Positions 12,601 to 24,367 of a DNA stretch of 64,000 bases are shown here, in pieces. Source of the DNA: Orbilia blumenaviensis (lineage: Eukaryota > Ascomycota > Orbiliomycetes > Orbiliales > Orbiliaceae). The position numbers and the translations under genes are program-made. The first letter of the stretch is position 1; every line of letters starts with the position of its first letter. Under the pieces are notes generated by a model, which had not been told where the DNA came from, did not search any database, and saw only the letters and a list, made by a program, of their open reading frames with translations. Location of the stretch: positions 62,001 through 126,000 of the forward strand of contig JAVHNS010000018.1 of the NCBI GenBank assembly GCA_036872755.1. The letters run 5' to 3'.

Positions 12601-12885
12601 TACAAATACGCCTGCTATCATTGCAAGGGTTGTCAAAATAAGTTCATACTGGCGAGACTTCGGATCGATAATGCTCGATAGATCGCCGCCATGATTAGAC
12701 AGATTCCGAATCCAGGCCAAGTATCGTTCTTCTTGTACATCGATCTCGAGCTTGAGTTGTTGATATTCCTTCCCAACAAGTTTCGTATCATGGAATGTCC
12801 GATATCCTGCAATGGATGTTTTGATAAGTCCAGCAATTACCGCCGGCCCAGCAAGAGCTATACCCGCAATTTCAAACCCGCTCAT
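9635..12885 (-). CDS. NLR-type STAND protein: HeLo-like, NB-ARC and TPR
   Basis: Three exons (12885-11265, 11210-10884, 10803-9635) give 1038 aa. The N-terminal 220 residues begin MSGFEIAGIALAGPAVIAG and resemble HeLo/HET-S-type death-inducing domains. An NB-ARC follows: P-loop GMGGLGKS near 366-373, hhGRExE-like start at CGRQDIINEIF (about 335), Walker B WLLIADGLND near 472, and ILVTSRV. Exon 2 supplies the GLPLA-like turn (GNLPLALAQA) and winged-helix part. Exon 3 is an array of helical repeats typical of TPR (ALRKLGDWKTRWGEYEDSL, LSYLGHAYEQLGDYEAAL). Fungal NLRs of this build act in heterokaryon incompatibility and programmed cell death, the repeats sensing a ligand and the HeLo domain acting on membranes. 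The ligand is unknown. The start is the first ATG of the conserved N-terminus. Introns are 54 and 80 nt. Confidence 0.92.
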
Positions 12886-13737
12886 TTCGACTTATAGGGC
12901 CTTGGTTTGGGTACATCCTCTGTGTTGTGAATCTATTCGTGATAGAACAAATATATCCCTGGTAAATATTCAAAGTTGTGGAACGATGGGTAAATAAATC
13001 CGATCGCGGCGCGCAGTGCCGCTTAAACAATTGTACATCTGGCCATATATATATATCAATTCTCTGTCCCAGGATCCTCTTTCGACCTGCAGCTTTAGAA
13101 AAGCGGGGTATACGTAGCTCTAGGAGCCCGAGCCGAAATTATAAAGCCTCGCCTATATGCATCTCAGTCGGTTTCGCTTACACAGCGTATCAGCGTGGGA
13201 ATAAATTCCTTTGGGTTGGATCCATGCATTGTATTGGAGCCTTTCAATTGTGGGCTGCTTTGCATTCCTTGGCAGGTAGGATCTTGGCCATGTATCTGAG
13301 TGCTAGAATTCTTAAATTTGCGCCCAATGCCCGATCATATGTATAAATTTACTTAGAAATATATCACACGAAGTCGAACCTCTTCGTGGAGTGGAGCGCT
13401 CCGTATACGCGTAAAGGTCCACTCACACGTTCGTTGGCATATCGTTACTACCCTAGCCGAATATAGTTCTTGGTATTTATAGTCATTAATCACAGTTGTG
13501 GTCAACAGCGTCTGGGACCGAGACTCGTCATTAATTTACCAGCTGAAGTAACATTTAGGTCCCACATCTTGTGAACGCTGGCATGACCGCAAACTGCATA
13601 TACCGGTAATCCTGTTACAACGACTACGTATACTAAGACGATAATCTCAGGGATTGCGCACATACAAATACAAACAGTCTCGATGCCTCCCTAAGATACA
13701 ATATGTATCAATTATGCACATGTAATGAGACCCTAAG
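12886..13737. other. intergenic region upstream of the NLR gene
   Basis: It holds the promoter side of the NLR gene and the 3' flank of the oxygenase gene. A plus-strand frame at 12978-13346 has no recognisable content. Nothing else is seen. Confidence 0.5.
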
Positions 13738-14912
13738 TTAATACGTCTCATTCAACCGCTGTTTAATATAATCCCCAGCATTGATGGGCTTATACTTCGG
13801 TGGCCGTCCCTCACTAACACAGCTCTCGAGCACTTCAATCGTAGTCTCATAATCAACCCCAAAGAAGAATGGAACAGAGTACCTCCTCACCCCAGTCCTA
13901 TTGATCGCCCGGTCTAGAGTATCCAAAATTAATATCATCGGGAAAAAAGGACGAGTAATGAGTGAGAAATGGCAACTTACGAATAGTCGACAGATACATA
14001 TCGTTGGTCCATCTAGCCATCGAATCCCCCACATTGACAACAAATGTACCTTTCATCGGCGTCGCAGCCACCCACTCCCCTGTTTTATTCAGCACTTGTA
14101 AAGCCGATACATCATCCTGCGCTAGGATCGTAAAGCATTCATAATCACTATGCGCCCCGATGCCCAACTGTGTCATATCCAAATTCTCATCCGTTTGCGG
14201 TGGATAATGTAAAAGTCTCATGATCCCGCCCTTGCCAGAGACCATGGTGTCGAAATACTCCTCTTCAAGATCCAACGACAGTGCAAACAGCTGGAATAGC
14301 TTTTTCCCAAGCTTTACCATTTCGTTGAAATACGCCGTTACCGGTTCTTTGATTGTAGGTAACGCTTCAGGCCATCTGTTAACGCCTTCCATCTTGCTAT
14401 CCCCCTCACTGGCGTAATCATACCCAACATCAAACCCCTCGTGCAAGTCTCCCCTTCCCGCTGGATCTGTATTCTCGCCCAGTAATGGCGTATAACCCTT
14501 AAAATTCTCAGAATCCTTGATATAGATCTTCATCTTCTCTTCCAGGCTCAACTCGAAGAAATCCTTTCCGGCACCAAAGCATTCTGTTATGATGTGTTCT
14601 GGAACATTATGGTTTTTGATGTAGAAGAACCCGACGCGAGTGCATGCGTCGAATAGGGTTTCGGCGCATTTTTTGCGGTCTGATGGGTCGCTGCTGAAGG
14701 CGAGGGATAGGTCGAGGATGGGGATGCTTGAGAAGTCGCCTGGTTTCAGGTCGATAGAGTTAGATAGGATCTTGCGCGGGCCGTTACCTAGATTTTAGAA
14801 GCTATCGTTAATTTAGGTCAATTCCAATAAACCAAACTTTTATATATCCATAAATATAATAACAAAAGCGGTTGCGTTCTTTACCCGTGACTACAGTCGC
14901 TGAATCCGTCAT
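13738..14912 (-). CDS. isopenicillin-N-synthase-like 2-oxoglutarate/Fe(II) dioxygenase
   Basis: Exons 14912-14885, 14787-13981 and 13913-13738 encode 336 aa. The first exon is only 28 nt (MTDSATVVTG). The N-terminal DIOX_N region contains SIPILDLSLAF and GFFYIKNH. The double-stranded beta-helix core has the Fe ligands H222 and D224 (GAHSDYECFTIL) and H279 (STIHRAIN), the last codon being split by intron 2, and the 2-oxoglutarate-binding RYS at 289-291. Length and motif order match fungal IPNS/gibberellin-oxidase-like enzymes, which hydroxylate, desaturate or ring-close small molecules in the cytosol. The substrate cannot be told. Neighbours include a hydrolase, SDRs, a regulator and a transporter, which would fit a tailoring role. 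Confidence 0.93.
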
Positions 14913-15359
14913 TGTTGTCGATTTAGAGTTGTCAAGGTCTAGTTAGGTTTTTAATTCTGCAACAGTATATGAATCTGCATTTCCCCGGGCATGGCAAAAC
15001 CACAAAGCTTAAATACCTCCCTAATCCGGAGCTGGCCGATGATTCGGTCTTCCGCTATCAAACATGGTGTCGACACGAGACATCGCGGGTCGTAATACTT
15101 ATCAATCCCGCGGCTACTATCTCTAATACGTAATCTAATCCATCTGTTACGGTAGTTTAGTTAGTGGGGCAAAATAGCGTCTAAAGTGGATTCACTCAAA
15201 GCTACTGATAACATGACAAAACATCGTTTAAAATCAAAATAAAATCAAATAAATACGCAGGCCGCTAGATCATACTATGCATAGTAGTAATAACAACGAG
15301 AAATAGCTAACGCGAAATACCCACCGGCCCCACCTACAAATCCCGAAAATGAGGCACCC
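14913..15359. other. intergenic region, promoter of the oxygenase gene
   Basis: 447 bases between two minus-strand genes, AT-rich, with no coding signal. It should contain the oxygenase promoter and the 3' UTR of the TPR gene. Confidence 0.5.
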
Positions 15360-18300
15360 TTATACACTCCGAATAAGAACATTAAATCCTAGTCCATTAG
15401 TACTCATCGTCATGAGCGCCGCACATGCAAAGCACGTCTCTTCGCCTCTCCAAATAACCGCATTACATCCTCTCTCGGAGCACCACGCTCTTGCAAGAAC
15501 TTCCTCTCCCTTCAATGTCGCATCAATAACTAGCAAGCTATTATACTGCAAATAAGTATCCTTCAGATCTACTGCAGGGATAATTGTCTTCCTAATCGCC
15601 TTGGTCTCTGTCCTATGCGCCAAGTGACTCCCAACACAAGGGTGTGCTGCCACAAAGGTCGGGTTCGAGTAAAGAGTGTATGACACTGTAGTTCCCGAAA
15701 TATCGAAATCCACAGCCGCTCTGTAAATCTTTAGAGGTGTAAGAGTCGAGGTGACAGCTTGGTCTTGTTGTAAAAGCAATCGGATGTTTTTAAATGTGAC
15801 CGTCGAATTATCTGGGTTCGACCTTGAGGGAAAGGATGGAACGGCCCATTGGTTAATATCGGCAAGGTCGCTGATCTGCTCTTCAGCGTTCATGACTCTC
15901 CCATCCGGACCGATCCTTGCCTCCTCTAACTCTTCTGCAGTCCTCTGGCTCTTAGTGCAAGGAACCGGAATTGTGACTTTTCGAGCGTCAACTTGGCACC
16001 AGCCGGGAGGAATCCCTTCCGCCTTGGGGGCTGGTCCAACCCATCCACACACTGTTGTAAGATTTCTTAATCCACCTAAAACACCGCCTAGAACGCTTCT
16101 CCTGGGCCAGTAGCTTCTGTTGTGGAGCACTAAACCACATGTAAATGTCGGTGCACCCTGGAAGTCCCTGATAGAAGGAGATGAATACACCAGACAATTC
16201 ATAATCAAGTGTCTAAACAGTTTTCCAGGCCTGACCAGCCCAAACAACCAATCGCACATATCAAAACCAATAGCCTTGCCTGTGATTAGGTCATTGTAGG
16301 CCCCTTCGATGTAGTTTCGCGCCTCATCCATATACGGCCACTTCATTGTCTCCGCGAATCTGATAAGCCCCTCGCACTGCCTCTGATGCACCAACGAAAT
16401 AAGCAGATGCCGTGGAAGGCCTGCAGGGGTGGTCTCCCGCTTTGTATCAATGTTCTGCATCCACAGGTCTGCGACGACTAGATTCGCGGAGATATTATGC
16501 GAAATTAACCCGGTATAGCTCGCATTTGCTGGCTCCTTCAGCAATCTCACTAAGAGCTCACATCCCAGAAGTATCTGGAACAAGAAGTTCTTCAGCCCGA
16601 TTCCTTGAGCCGATGTACCAAGTGTGTTATTAGTCAAATGGCGACAGTTCGACATATCCACATACTTCGCCGCATCAACCCTATTCAACACATAACAGAT
16701 ATCCGTGATCTGATTTCTCAGATTGGCTTTATCTGCATCGGTCTGGTTTGGATATGGGTCAGGACCCAGTAACTTTCTCAAGCTCTCATACATCTGCATG
16801 TTTGTCTCTGGAAGTAGCCGGTTGTACTTCAAAACCGTCATCCTTGAAACAATTTGATCAACAGTGACCTCCGGCAAAGCATGCACAGACGATAATGTAA
16901 TGGGAAGAATTGGCGCTGATTCAAGTTGTTGAGCTCTGTAGACTTCAGAATACCCAGATACGCTATATGTTCCTGGGAATCTTCCCTCTCCAATCTTTGA
17001 TACTTCCATGTCTAGATCGATGAGAGTGCATCCAGGGTACAGTAAGCTATTGACAAAGTACCCTGAAAACGATGGATGCTGATCTGGGTGAACACCAAGC
17101 TCACGTGCGGTCAGTTCTTGAGTTGTCATCCCCACAAACTCAATCCTCACAGCGTCGATATTACCAACTGCTGTGTACGGCTTGATAACAAAGCTCCCTT
17201 TGTTCCTAACAAGCAGAGTATTCCGCAGCTCAATAACCTGGGAGTAGACCGCCTGCTGCGACATGTGACGGATCGTCGGGTCTGTCGAGCTGGGGTTTGG
17301 AGCGTATGCTGGCGGGGCCTCAGAATTGACCACTTCTTCTACATTTGCAACAGCTTCCTCCAAAACTGCGGGAAGGCCAGTGGCCGCCTGGGTCGTTCGT
17401 GCTGGCGCATTTGTTGACGGTGTTGTCGGTGTTGTCGCGGACGCAGATGTTGTTGCTGCTGATGTGGCTGTTGTGGCGGGTGTGCGAGAAGGAGGAGCGG
17501 TTTGGGTGTTAAGGGGTGTTGGCTGGGCTCTCGAAGGTTGGGTAGCTGGAGAAAATGAAGCAGCAGTTGAACCACCCGTGGAGACAGTGGCTGGGGGGAT
17601 AGTCGAAGTCGTAGCCGCGCCAGCAGTGGGGCTCGCAGAGGCAGTAGGAGGGGGCCGTGTAGGGAACGAAGATGTGCTTGGTTGGGTAACAGGGTTTTGG
17701 GGAATAGATGTAGACGTCCTGACCCCGCTTGAGGATGATCGAGTCGCCGCGGGAGAGGTAGGGGATGTTGTTGTTGTCGTACTATGGCCTACAGCCCTCT
17801 TCGCATTCGCCAGCGAGTGCCTTGTATTCTGCCCAACCGATGCTCCCCCAACCTCAATTGCCTTGTTATAAGCATCTACTGCCTTGGAAGCTTCTCCCAG
17901 ACCCAATAAAGCGTCACCTAATCTCGACCACCCCTTCCAATACGTCGGGTCCGCACTTGTAGCCGCTTCCGCATCATCCTTGGCCTCTGTCATCTTCGGG
18001 GGTTGTAGCTGCGTATAAGCCATCGACCTATTTGACAAACAGACCGCACTTTCCGGATTGTAGTCCAGCGCCATAGAATAAAACATAATTGCCTGATCAT
18101 AATTCTTCGCTTCAACCATGCTATTTCCCTGGTTCTTCAAAAATTCAACCTTCTGCTCCATTTGCGGCGAAATTTGTACTTTAGCTTTAGGGATCTCGGG
18201 CGGCGGTGCTGGGGGATCCGAAATGCTCAGCGAACCCATGGCCTGGGTTACCGTCGGAGCGGGGAGTGGTAGTTGCGGTGCCGTCGCAGATACCGGTGTA

Positions 18301-19249
18301 CCCGAAGAGCCGGCTCCAGGGACCGGTTTCCGCGCCATCGGCTTAGGAGCCGCGGGAACTGTGGCAAGAGGGTCCACAGGAACCGGAGTTGTGTCAATGG
18401 CAGGCGGTTGCGGGTTGGCGAAAGCATTATGAGAAAATTCGCCGACTGGAGACACTGGGGATACTGCCGTGGGCTCGGAATTCGAGAAAGTGTTGAGAGG
18501 AGTCCCATTGGAAATTGGTGGAGTACCGTATGAATGGAGCGGAAGACCTGACGGCGGCGCCGATGGGGGTACCGGGAGGGACGGGATCTGGTACGGTGAA
18601 GTACTGAAAGGCGCCGGTGCCGGGGACTGAGATGCTTGATTCCCTTGGAAGCCATAGTCTGCACTAGAAACCGGCGATACCACAGTCGGCGACGTCATAT
18701 TAACACCCGGAGGGATGCCAATCTGCTGTCCCGTGTAAACGGGAACCAGTTGTCCATTCTGAAGAATGTAGATCGGCTGACCATACGGAGCCTGTGGGAA
18801 ACCTCCATATTGTCCTTGCTGTGGCCAAAACTGCTGCTGGCCTTGAGGCTGCTGGCTTGGTGAGGAGGAATAACCCCAAGGAGCTTGTTGTTGTTGTTGT
18901 TGTGTCGAATGATGTTGCTGTTGAACCGGAAGAGCAGTTGAGGGGATCTCTGGGGGAGGGACGAGAGAAGTCGAACTAATAGCGTGCCTACAAAATAAAC
19001 CCGTCGAACATGATCATGATGTCAGCTAGCAAGCCTCGTGCAATGTATAAGTAATTAGAATCAAGACTAAATATCAGGAAGGTGCGACTTGACTGACCCA
19101 GACTGAGACTGAGACTGAGAGGGTGGCTGCAGACCAACGCCACTCCCGCTGGCCGAAGGATTGCTCTGGCCAGAAACACTGCCGGGAGACGGCTGCTGGA
19201 CTGAGTGCCTGTTCTTCTTGTCGCCTTTGATCTTGCTAAAAAGACCCAT
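15360..19249 (-). CDS. large TPR (SGT/STI1-type) protein with Gln/Pro-rich head and Cys-paired tail
   Basis: Two exons, 19249-19098 and 18987-15360, give 1259 aa. The donor is GTCAGT, and the joined glycine codon restores the frame past a stop at 19069. The head is low complexity: QSQSQSQSG, a run of six Gln, and a Pro/Ser-rich stretch with QPIYILQNGQLVPVY. Near residues 325-432 lie about three TPRs (LKNQGNSMVEAKNYDQAI, AVCLSNRSMAYTQL, WSRLGDALLGLGEASKAV) like those of SGT and STI1 co-chaperones, which bind Hsp70/Hsp90 C-termini. A Ser/Thr/Pro-rich linker follows (about 440-600). A long globular half of unknown family ends in C-x4-C and C-x2-C pairs (WCSERGC, TCFAC), perhaps a zinc ribbon. 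A co-chaperone or scaffold role is inferred from the TPR alone. Confidence 0.88.
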
Positions 19250-19962
19250 GGCGAGCGACAAGAAGCCGTCGAGAACACGAGAACAAGAACAGGGAGGGGA
19301 AATAAGAGGTAACTACAAGGCGACTACCAAAAGCCACAGAGGTTAGTATTGGTTCAGCAACCGACAAGAATGGGTTTAGAGAGAAAAGAGGGCCGGCAGG
19401 AATTCAAGAAGCTGATCGAGGACGAAGTCCTGACAAATGGCGCAGCGCCTAAAGCGCAGGTGCATTAGGGAACCGGTCACTTTGGCCTCCAACCATTTAG
19501 GCCGTCAGTTGCAAGTTAAGTTGCGGCTCATGCAAGTTCGCTACCACGGAGACTAACGTTATATCAAATGCAATGACGAAGCCGACGCGAGGACCGCCGG
19601 GACCAAAATAGCCGGGCGGGCGGCGGGGAATGGTGCCCAGGTCTCATGCGAGGCCCGTCAGCGCCACTGTGGTGCATTCGACTCTCTCCACCAGCCAAGC
19701 CCAGCAGGCCCCACCGGCCTAGGAGGAGTACGTACTGGTCTTGCTGACCGTTGATGTCGCAGATCTGGATCTTGTATCTTCCTATTAGTAGACGGAGCGA
19801 TTGGGATCAGGTAGTACGTATATGCCTGGAAAATTAGGCAATTACCTATAACTACCGGTCAGACAAACTCACTATTGATAAAGCTATATCTAGCGGCTTT
19901 TTCAAGTGCTCAAGAATATAAACAGCAGCCAGGAGAGTCTGTGTGCGAATCAGCGGTCCCAG
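19250..19962. other. divergent promoter region
   Basis: 713 bases separate the divergent TPR and beta-lactamase-like genes. The part near 19560-19720 is GC-rich (GCCGGGCGGGCGGCGG at about 19610) and unlike the flanking AT-rich spacers; no coding frame stands out. Confidence 0.5.
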
Positions 19963-22213
19963 ATGGTAAAGACCAAAGGGTATCAAAAGATGGAATCCCG
20001 ACCTTTACTTGATGAGAAGTCCGTGGTGGGGGAAGAAATGGCTATGATGATAGAGATGGAAGGGAGGAGGAAGATGAAGTGCAGAGCCATCAAGAAGTCG
20101 CTCCTAAACGTCTATTGGACGGCCATTGGCTTTGCTGCGGGGATTATTCTTACTGTGTATATCAGCAAGGGCAGTAAGTTCTCTTCCCCATATCTTCAAG
20201 ATGATATTAAAAAGGCATGCATCCGGCAATGTTATAGAAAGTTGCTAAAGCTACTCTACAGGTCTTACATTTCCCATCCCAACCTGGTTAAGGAAGCAGG
20301 CCTCAGACACCTATGATGGGAGTACCATCCTCACTGCAGAGGACGGCCTCTCTATGACTTTTCCTCAATGGAAATGCGTCCCTCCGCCGCCGCCATTCCT
20401 ACTCGATGATCCTCGTGTCATGCAGCATCCAGCTATCAAATTTGCCTTAGCCCAGTTAGGAGTGACCTTGAAGGCAGACACTTTCTCGATCAAGGATGCA
20501 ATATCCATCAGCATCGTCCATTCCTCAAAGGGGAAGATATACGAATTCCACAAGGGAAGAAAGCGTCTCAACGAGTCTGCATATGCGTCCCCCGCTCCTG
20601 TTGATGGCGACTCGATCTATCGAATCGCTTCTATCTCCAAAGTCTTCGCAGTCCTAGAAGCTCTCGTATTGAGCAGGGAGGCGCAGAAAAAGAAATTTGC
20701 TCCAGCGTTAACGCTAGAATCACGGCTCCAGGACTTTCTACCAGAACTCAAATTCCCCCCCGAATTTGAGGATGAAGCGGCAGAGATCACTCTTGGGCAG
20801 CTAGGTAGCCACCGAGCTGGTATTGGTAGAGATATGGGAGAAGCAATTCTCAACAGCACCGCCGATATCATATGGCCTCCAGTCCCCGGTCAGGAGACCT
20901 TCATCGAGAAGTTTTTTACCCATAATACCTCCTCCGAACAGCTTCTTGGTACCATCTCCGAGAACGATCTCATCTGGCAAGTCGGTCAGACACCAAGCTG
21001 TGCGTACTTTTATCCTAAATCTACTCATTTCCGAGATATATATACGCAGAGAAATATTTCTAACTAACGTCCAAAGACTCGAATACCGGCTTCTCTCTAC
21101 TTGGTCTCGCCACAGGGAAATACCGCGAGAAACTCAAGGGTAAGAGTAAAAGCTGGGCCTCCGCCATCAAGGAAGACATCCTCGACCCTTTAGAAATGGA
21201 CCATACTTTCGCAGGCCCGATCCCTCATGATTTACGAAAAGACATCGTCACCCCAAATTCGAGAAACATGGTAGATCTGTCTCTTCCAGCTGTCCACGAT
21301 GCGTAAGTACCTTCTTTGCGCTCCTGCAGGCGAGTGTATATACAGTCTAACATCTAAATATCAGAGCCGGCGGTATCTTCTCCACTTCCAACGACCTCGC
21401 CAAACTCCTCCACAAAGTCCTCCTCTCCCGCAATCCTTCTTTGATCAGTAATTCTCAGCGCCTAAATTGGCTACGCTCGATCCATTTCAACACTGATGCC
21501 ATTACATCAGTTGGTATCCCCTGGGAGTCCTTTCGTGCTACAATGCCAGACTACGCCGCCTATAACGTGTATTTCAAAGGCGGCGGTTTACCAGCCCAAT
21601 ACTCTGAGATGTCAAGTTTCCCCGAATTTGGCTACGGTGTCACGGTTCTAACGAGCGTAGGCTCAACAGACCAAGAGTTGATCAAGGGTGCTGCCAAACC
21701 TGATCCTTTCGCCATCTCTATGAAAATACATAATACCATCGCCCCAGCGATCTGGAAAGCATACACCTCCATTGTAACAGATGACTATGCCGGCACATAC
21801 ACTTCATCTGACGGCAGAGCCCGCATTGTTTTCGAGAACGGATTCCTAACTCTCAAAGAACTAAACCTCCACGGTGTCGATGTCTTACTGAAGATAGACC
21901 AGTTGATCTGGCGGGCAGGCGGGCCACAGATCAGTATCTTTAAATCCGGTGCCGGGTTAATCGGAACTGGGTTCCCAGGAAGGTTCAGAGGCGCGCCGCT
22001 GTTTTCATGTGTTTGGGGTGGATTCGACATGTATGTTTTCATATCTACCCTCTAAAACTCCTTCACGCTATAACGAAGATCCTGACTAATGGTTGGATAT
22101 CTAGGGCTACAACGAAGAGCGGGTGGGGACTCGATTTAATAGTCCTCAAAAAGGTCAACGGGAGAATGACCTTGTTCTACGAACCTATGAGGGGCGAACT
22201 CGTCAGACAGTAG
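19963..22213 (+). CDS. membrane-anchored beta-lactamase-like serine hydrolase
   Basis: Five exons (19963-20173, 20262-20999, 21077-21302, 21365-22030, 22105-22213) encode 649 aa, all junctions in frame. A single N-terminal membrane segment spans about 48-68 (YWTAIGFAAGIILTVYIS), so the enzyme is probably a type II membrane protein with a lumenal or outer catalytic domain. The class C beta-lactamase/penicillin-binding fold shows the nucleophile motif S194-I-S-K197, the Tyr motif Y317-S-N319 (whose Tyr codon is split by intron 2), and KGGGLP as the KTG counterpart. The C-terminal part is an all-beta extension (DDYAGTYTSSDGRARIVF). Fungal relatives act as esterases, transacylases or amidases, some in secondary metabolism; the substrate is unknown. 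ATG 19990 is an alternative start. Confidence 0.92.
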
Positions 22214-23778
22214 TCTCAAAGGCAGATACCTAAGCATTAAAGCATTTTCAGGCGTCAAATCACACGTTTGGCATAGCAAGCTATAATACATATATATTGA
22301 TCCTGCGTGGTCTCGTTCCCGCGTATATTTAGCATGTATTTAATCCATACCCAACACTCCACTTAGCTCTAGCTCTAGAACCTCCTATGTATATATATGC
22401 ATACATCAAAAATATATTATTGTAACGTCATGGAGTAACTCGGCCTTAGTAATAGTTGGTCAACGAGCCTTGAAATGGATATTCAACGAAAAGCGCGGGT
22501 TGGGTTCTACAGAACGCAGTCGTACAGACCAACCACTCCGATATAGGCTCCGCCAGTCGCACTCGCATCTGCACTCGGAACGGCGCGAGCCGTGTCCTCC
22601 AAGCCATGGCCAGGTGCGACCTCACCCTCCGCTTACCGTTTAATAATCCGAGGTCGTGCAATCTTCGCATATTTGAATTCCGCCTGTAGGGAAGGATCCC
22701 GCACAAACGTTGACGCTGCATTGCCAGCCGGCCGTACCTACACTGCATACCCGCTAGCCGTCTGGTCGTGGATGGGAAGGGCTGTTGATAAATGTGATTT
22801 ATTTTGGGTTCGTTGGACGCAAAACACAAAAGAAATCTCGATTCTTACACACAGACATGGGTATGTACAGATGGGCTCATAAAACAACCACGTTACGTAC
22901 GCTACGTATACATGATAGAGTCTAAAGTAGAGCTCCAAAAAGCCCTCATACTTCTAGCTAACACATTATATTGCATATATTGGTGTTGTTTAAACTCCTG
23001 ACCAACCAATGACTGGTTTTGAAACCAATAAGCCGTCGAGCAGCCCGTTCATATAAAGCAACTGTACGGACCGTATAGGCCCCAATGCATTCCAACCCAA
23101 TCCTAAGGGAAGATATTCAGCTAACATCAAGCGCTAAGCTTGACGATATTCGAAGAATGCCCTTATGAAGTTGATAATGACTGTCTTTTCATAGCCGATC
23201 TATTTGTGGGGATGATCGGCGGAATTGTCCAGCAAATGCTAGGGGTTCCTATGTCGGCACTATATCGAATTGTAAGTACAAGCATAGCAGCTCAACTGCA
23301 TAACATTACTGCAAGTACAGGCCTGTTTCATATACTGGTCCTATATTGTGGAATCTTGTGCGGGATATCATCTCCGCATTGCACAATGCATGCATGCACA
23401 GCCCACAACCCCGAGTCCGATGTGTCCACAGTCTAGTCGATCGGGATTCGGGATACCTAGTATGCATATGCTGGGGTAGCTCCAGTACTATTCCGGCCCG
23501 CTCCCTGTAAACCGATACGCAGGGTTTCGATTATACGTATAATAGGAAATTAAAAGACTGGGTATACTGTGATCCCATCTTCGCCAAAGACCTATATATA
23601 AAGCGCGAGCTGTCTCGCTTTCCCTAGCTAGAAATCTCTGATCAGTACACTGAAGAAAGAAAGGAAGCTTTGCAACCCACATAATATAGCACCAGCTAGC
23701 TCCGCCTTTACCCAAATCAATCTATATTTACCTAGGCTCCCCCATACATAAAATTTTTCTTTATATAATTAAAATAAA
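22214..23778. other. intergenic region, no supported gene
   Basis: About 1.6 kb. A short minus-strand frame near 22640-22745 is cysteine-rich (WQCSVNVCAGSF, then ICEDC) but lacks an ATG or signal peptide. A few palindromic TA-rich words occur near 22285-22425. Confidence 0.45.
23593..23602 (+). promoter_or_regulatory. TATA box of the small two-exon gene
   Basis: TATATATAAA lies 177 bases before the ATG at 23779, with a pyrimidine-rich leader in between. Inference from position. Confidence 0.4.
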
Positions 23779-24237
23779 ATGGCATCCAAGTACCCATACC
23801 CAGGCCACAACCACGCCTCCGGCCAGGTCCTCCATATCTGGATCCTCAGCGACGTCCAAGACCCCAGCGTCGTTCCTGACCTCTTTGATTTGATAATGAA
23901 GGGCCCCGAGTCGAGACTTAAAACCGCGCTTTCGGGTGTTGCATACGGTGGTGAACCGGGATACGATGATGCTGAGGTCTGTATAAACTCTTCTTATGAT
24001 ATTATACCGCGTACCGCGCCCTTAATCAAAAATACATATATCAGTTTCGAGTAGACGCTGACTATTATGGTTACTTATAAATAGCTCTGGCTCATGGGAG
24101 TTTGGCATACTTCTGGGTCCGACAACAGGGAACACTGCACATTCAGGCTCTTCCGTGGGATCAGCGGCGGAAAACCACAGAACGACGAGAGTTATCATCT
24201 CTACCGGGACGGGACATCTCGTAGTTGGAAGCATTAG
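23779..24237 (+). CDS. small protein of unknown function, two exons
   Basis: Exon 1 is 23779-23976. An AT-rich 108-nt intron (GTCTGT donor, GCTGAC branch site at 24055-24060, AATAG acceptor) joins exon 2 at 24085-24237, giving 116 aa. Both exons have the C-ending codon preference of the neighbouring genes, which the intron lacks. The product starts MASKYPYPGHNHASGQVLHI, and exon 2 reads LWLMGVWHTSGSDN and RLFRGISGGKPQNDESYHLY. There is no signal peptide or membrane segment. If unspliced, the frame would end at 24054 with 91 aa; exon 2 has two other open frames, so the splice choice is the weak point. The family is not recognised. Confidence 0.55.
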
Positions 24238-24367
24238 AATGTGAATAGATATACCAGAGCATATCTGCTAATTATCCATGTATAACTGAGCATATATTCC
24301 AATGTCTGTAGTAGCAAAGCTAGCATATCAACCACGCTCTAGGAGATTACAATTGACAATAACCCGT

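Noticed and set aside
17326..17871. 181-codon plus-strand frame
   Set aside because: Antisense to the Ser/Thr/Pro-rich linker of the TPR gene; an artefact of low-complexity codons.
22440..22830. Possible small cysteine-rich protein on the minus strand
   Set aside because: Four to five Cys near the end of a short frame, but no ATG, signal peptide or splice chain could be found.
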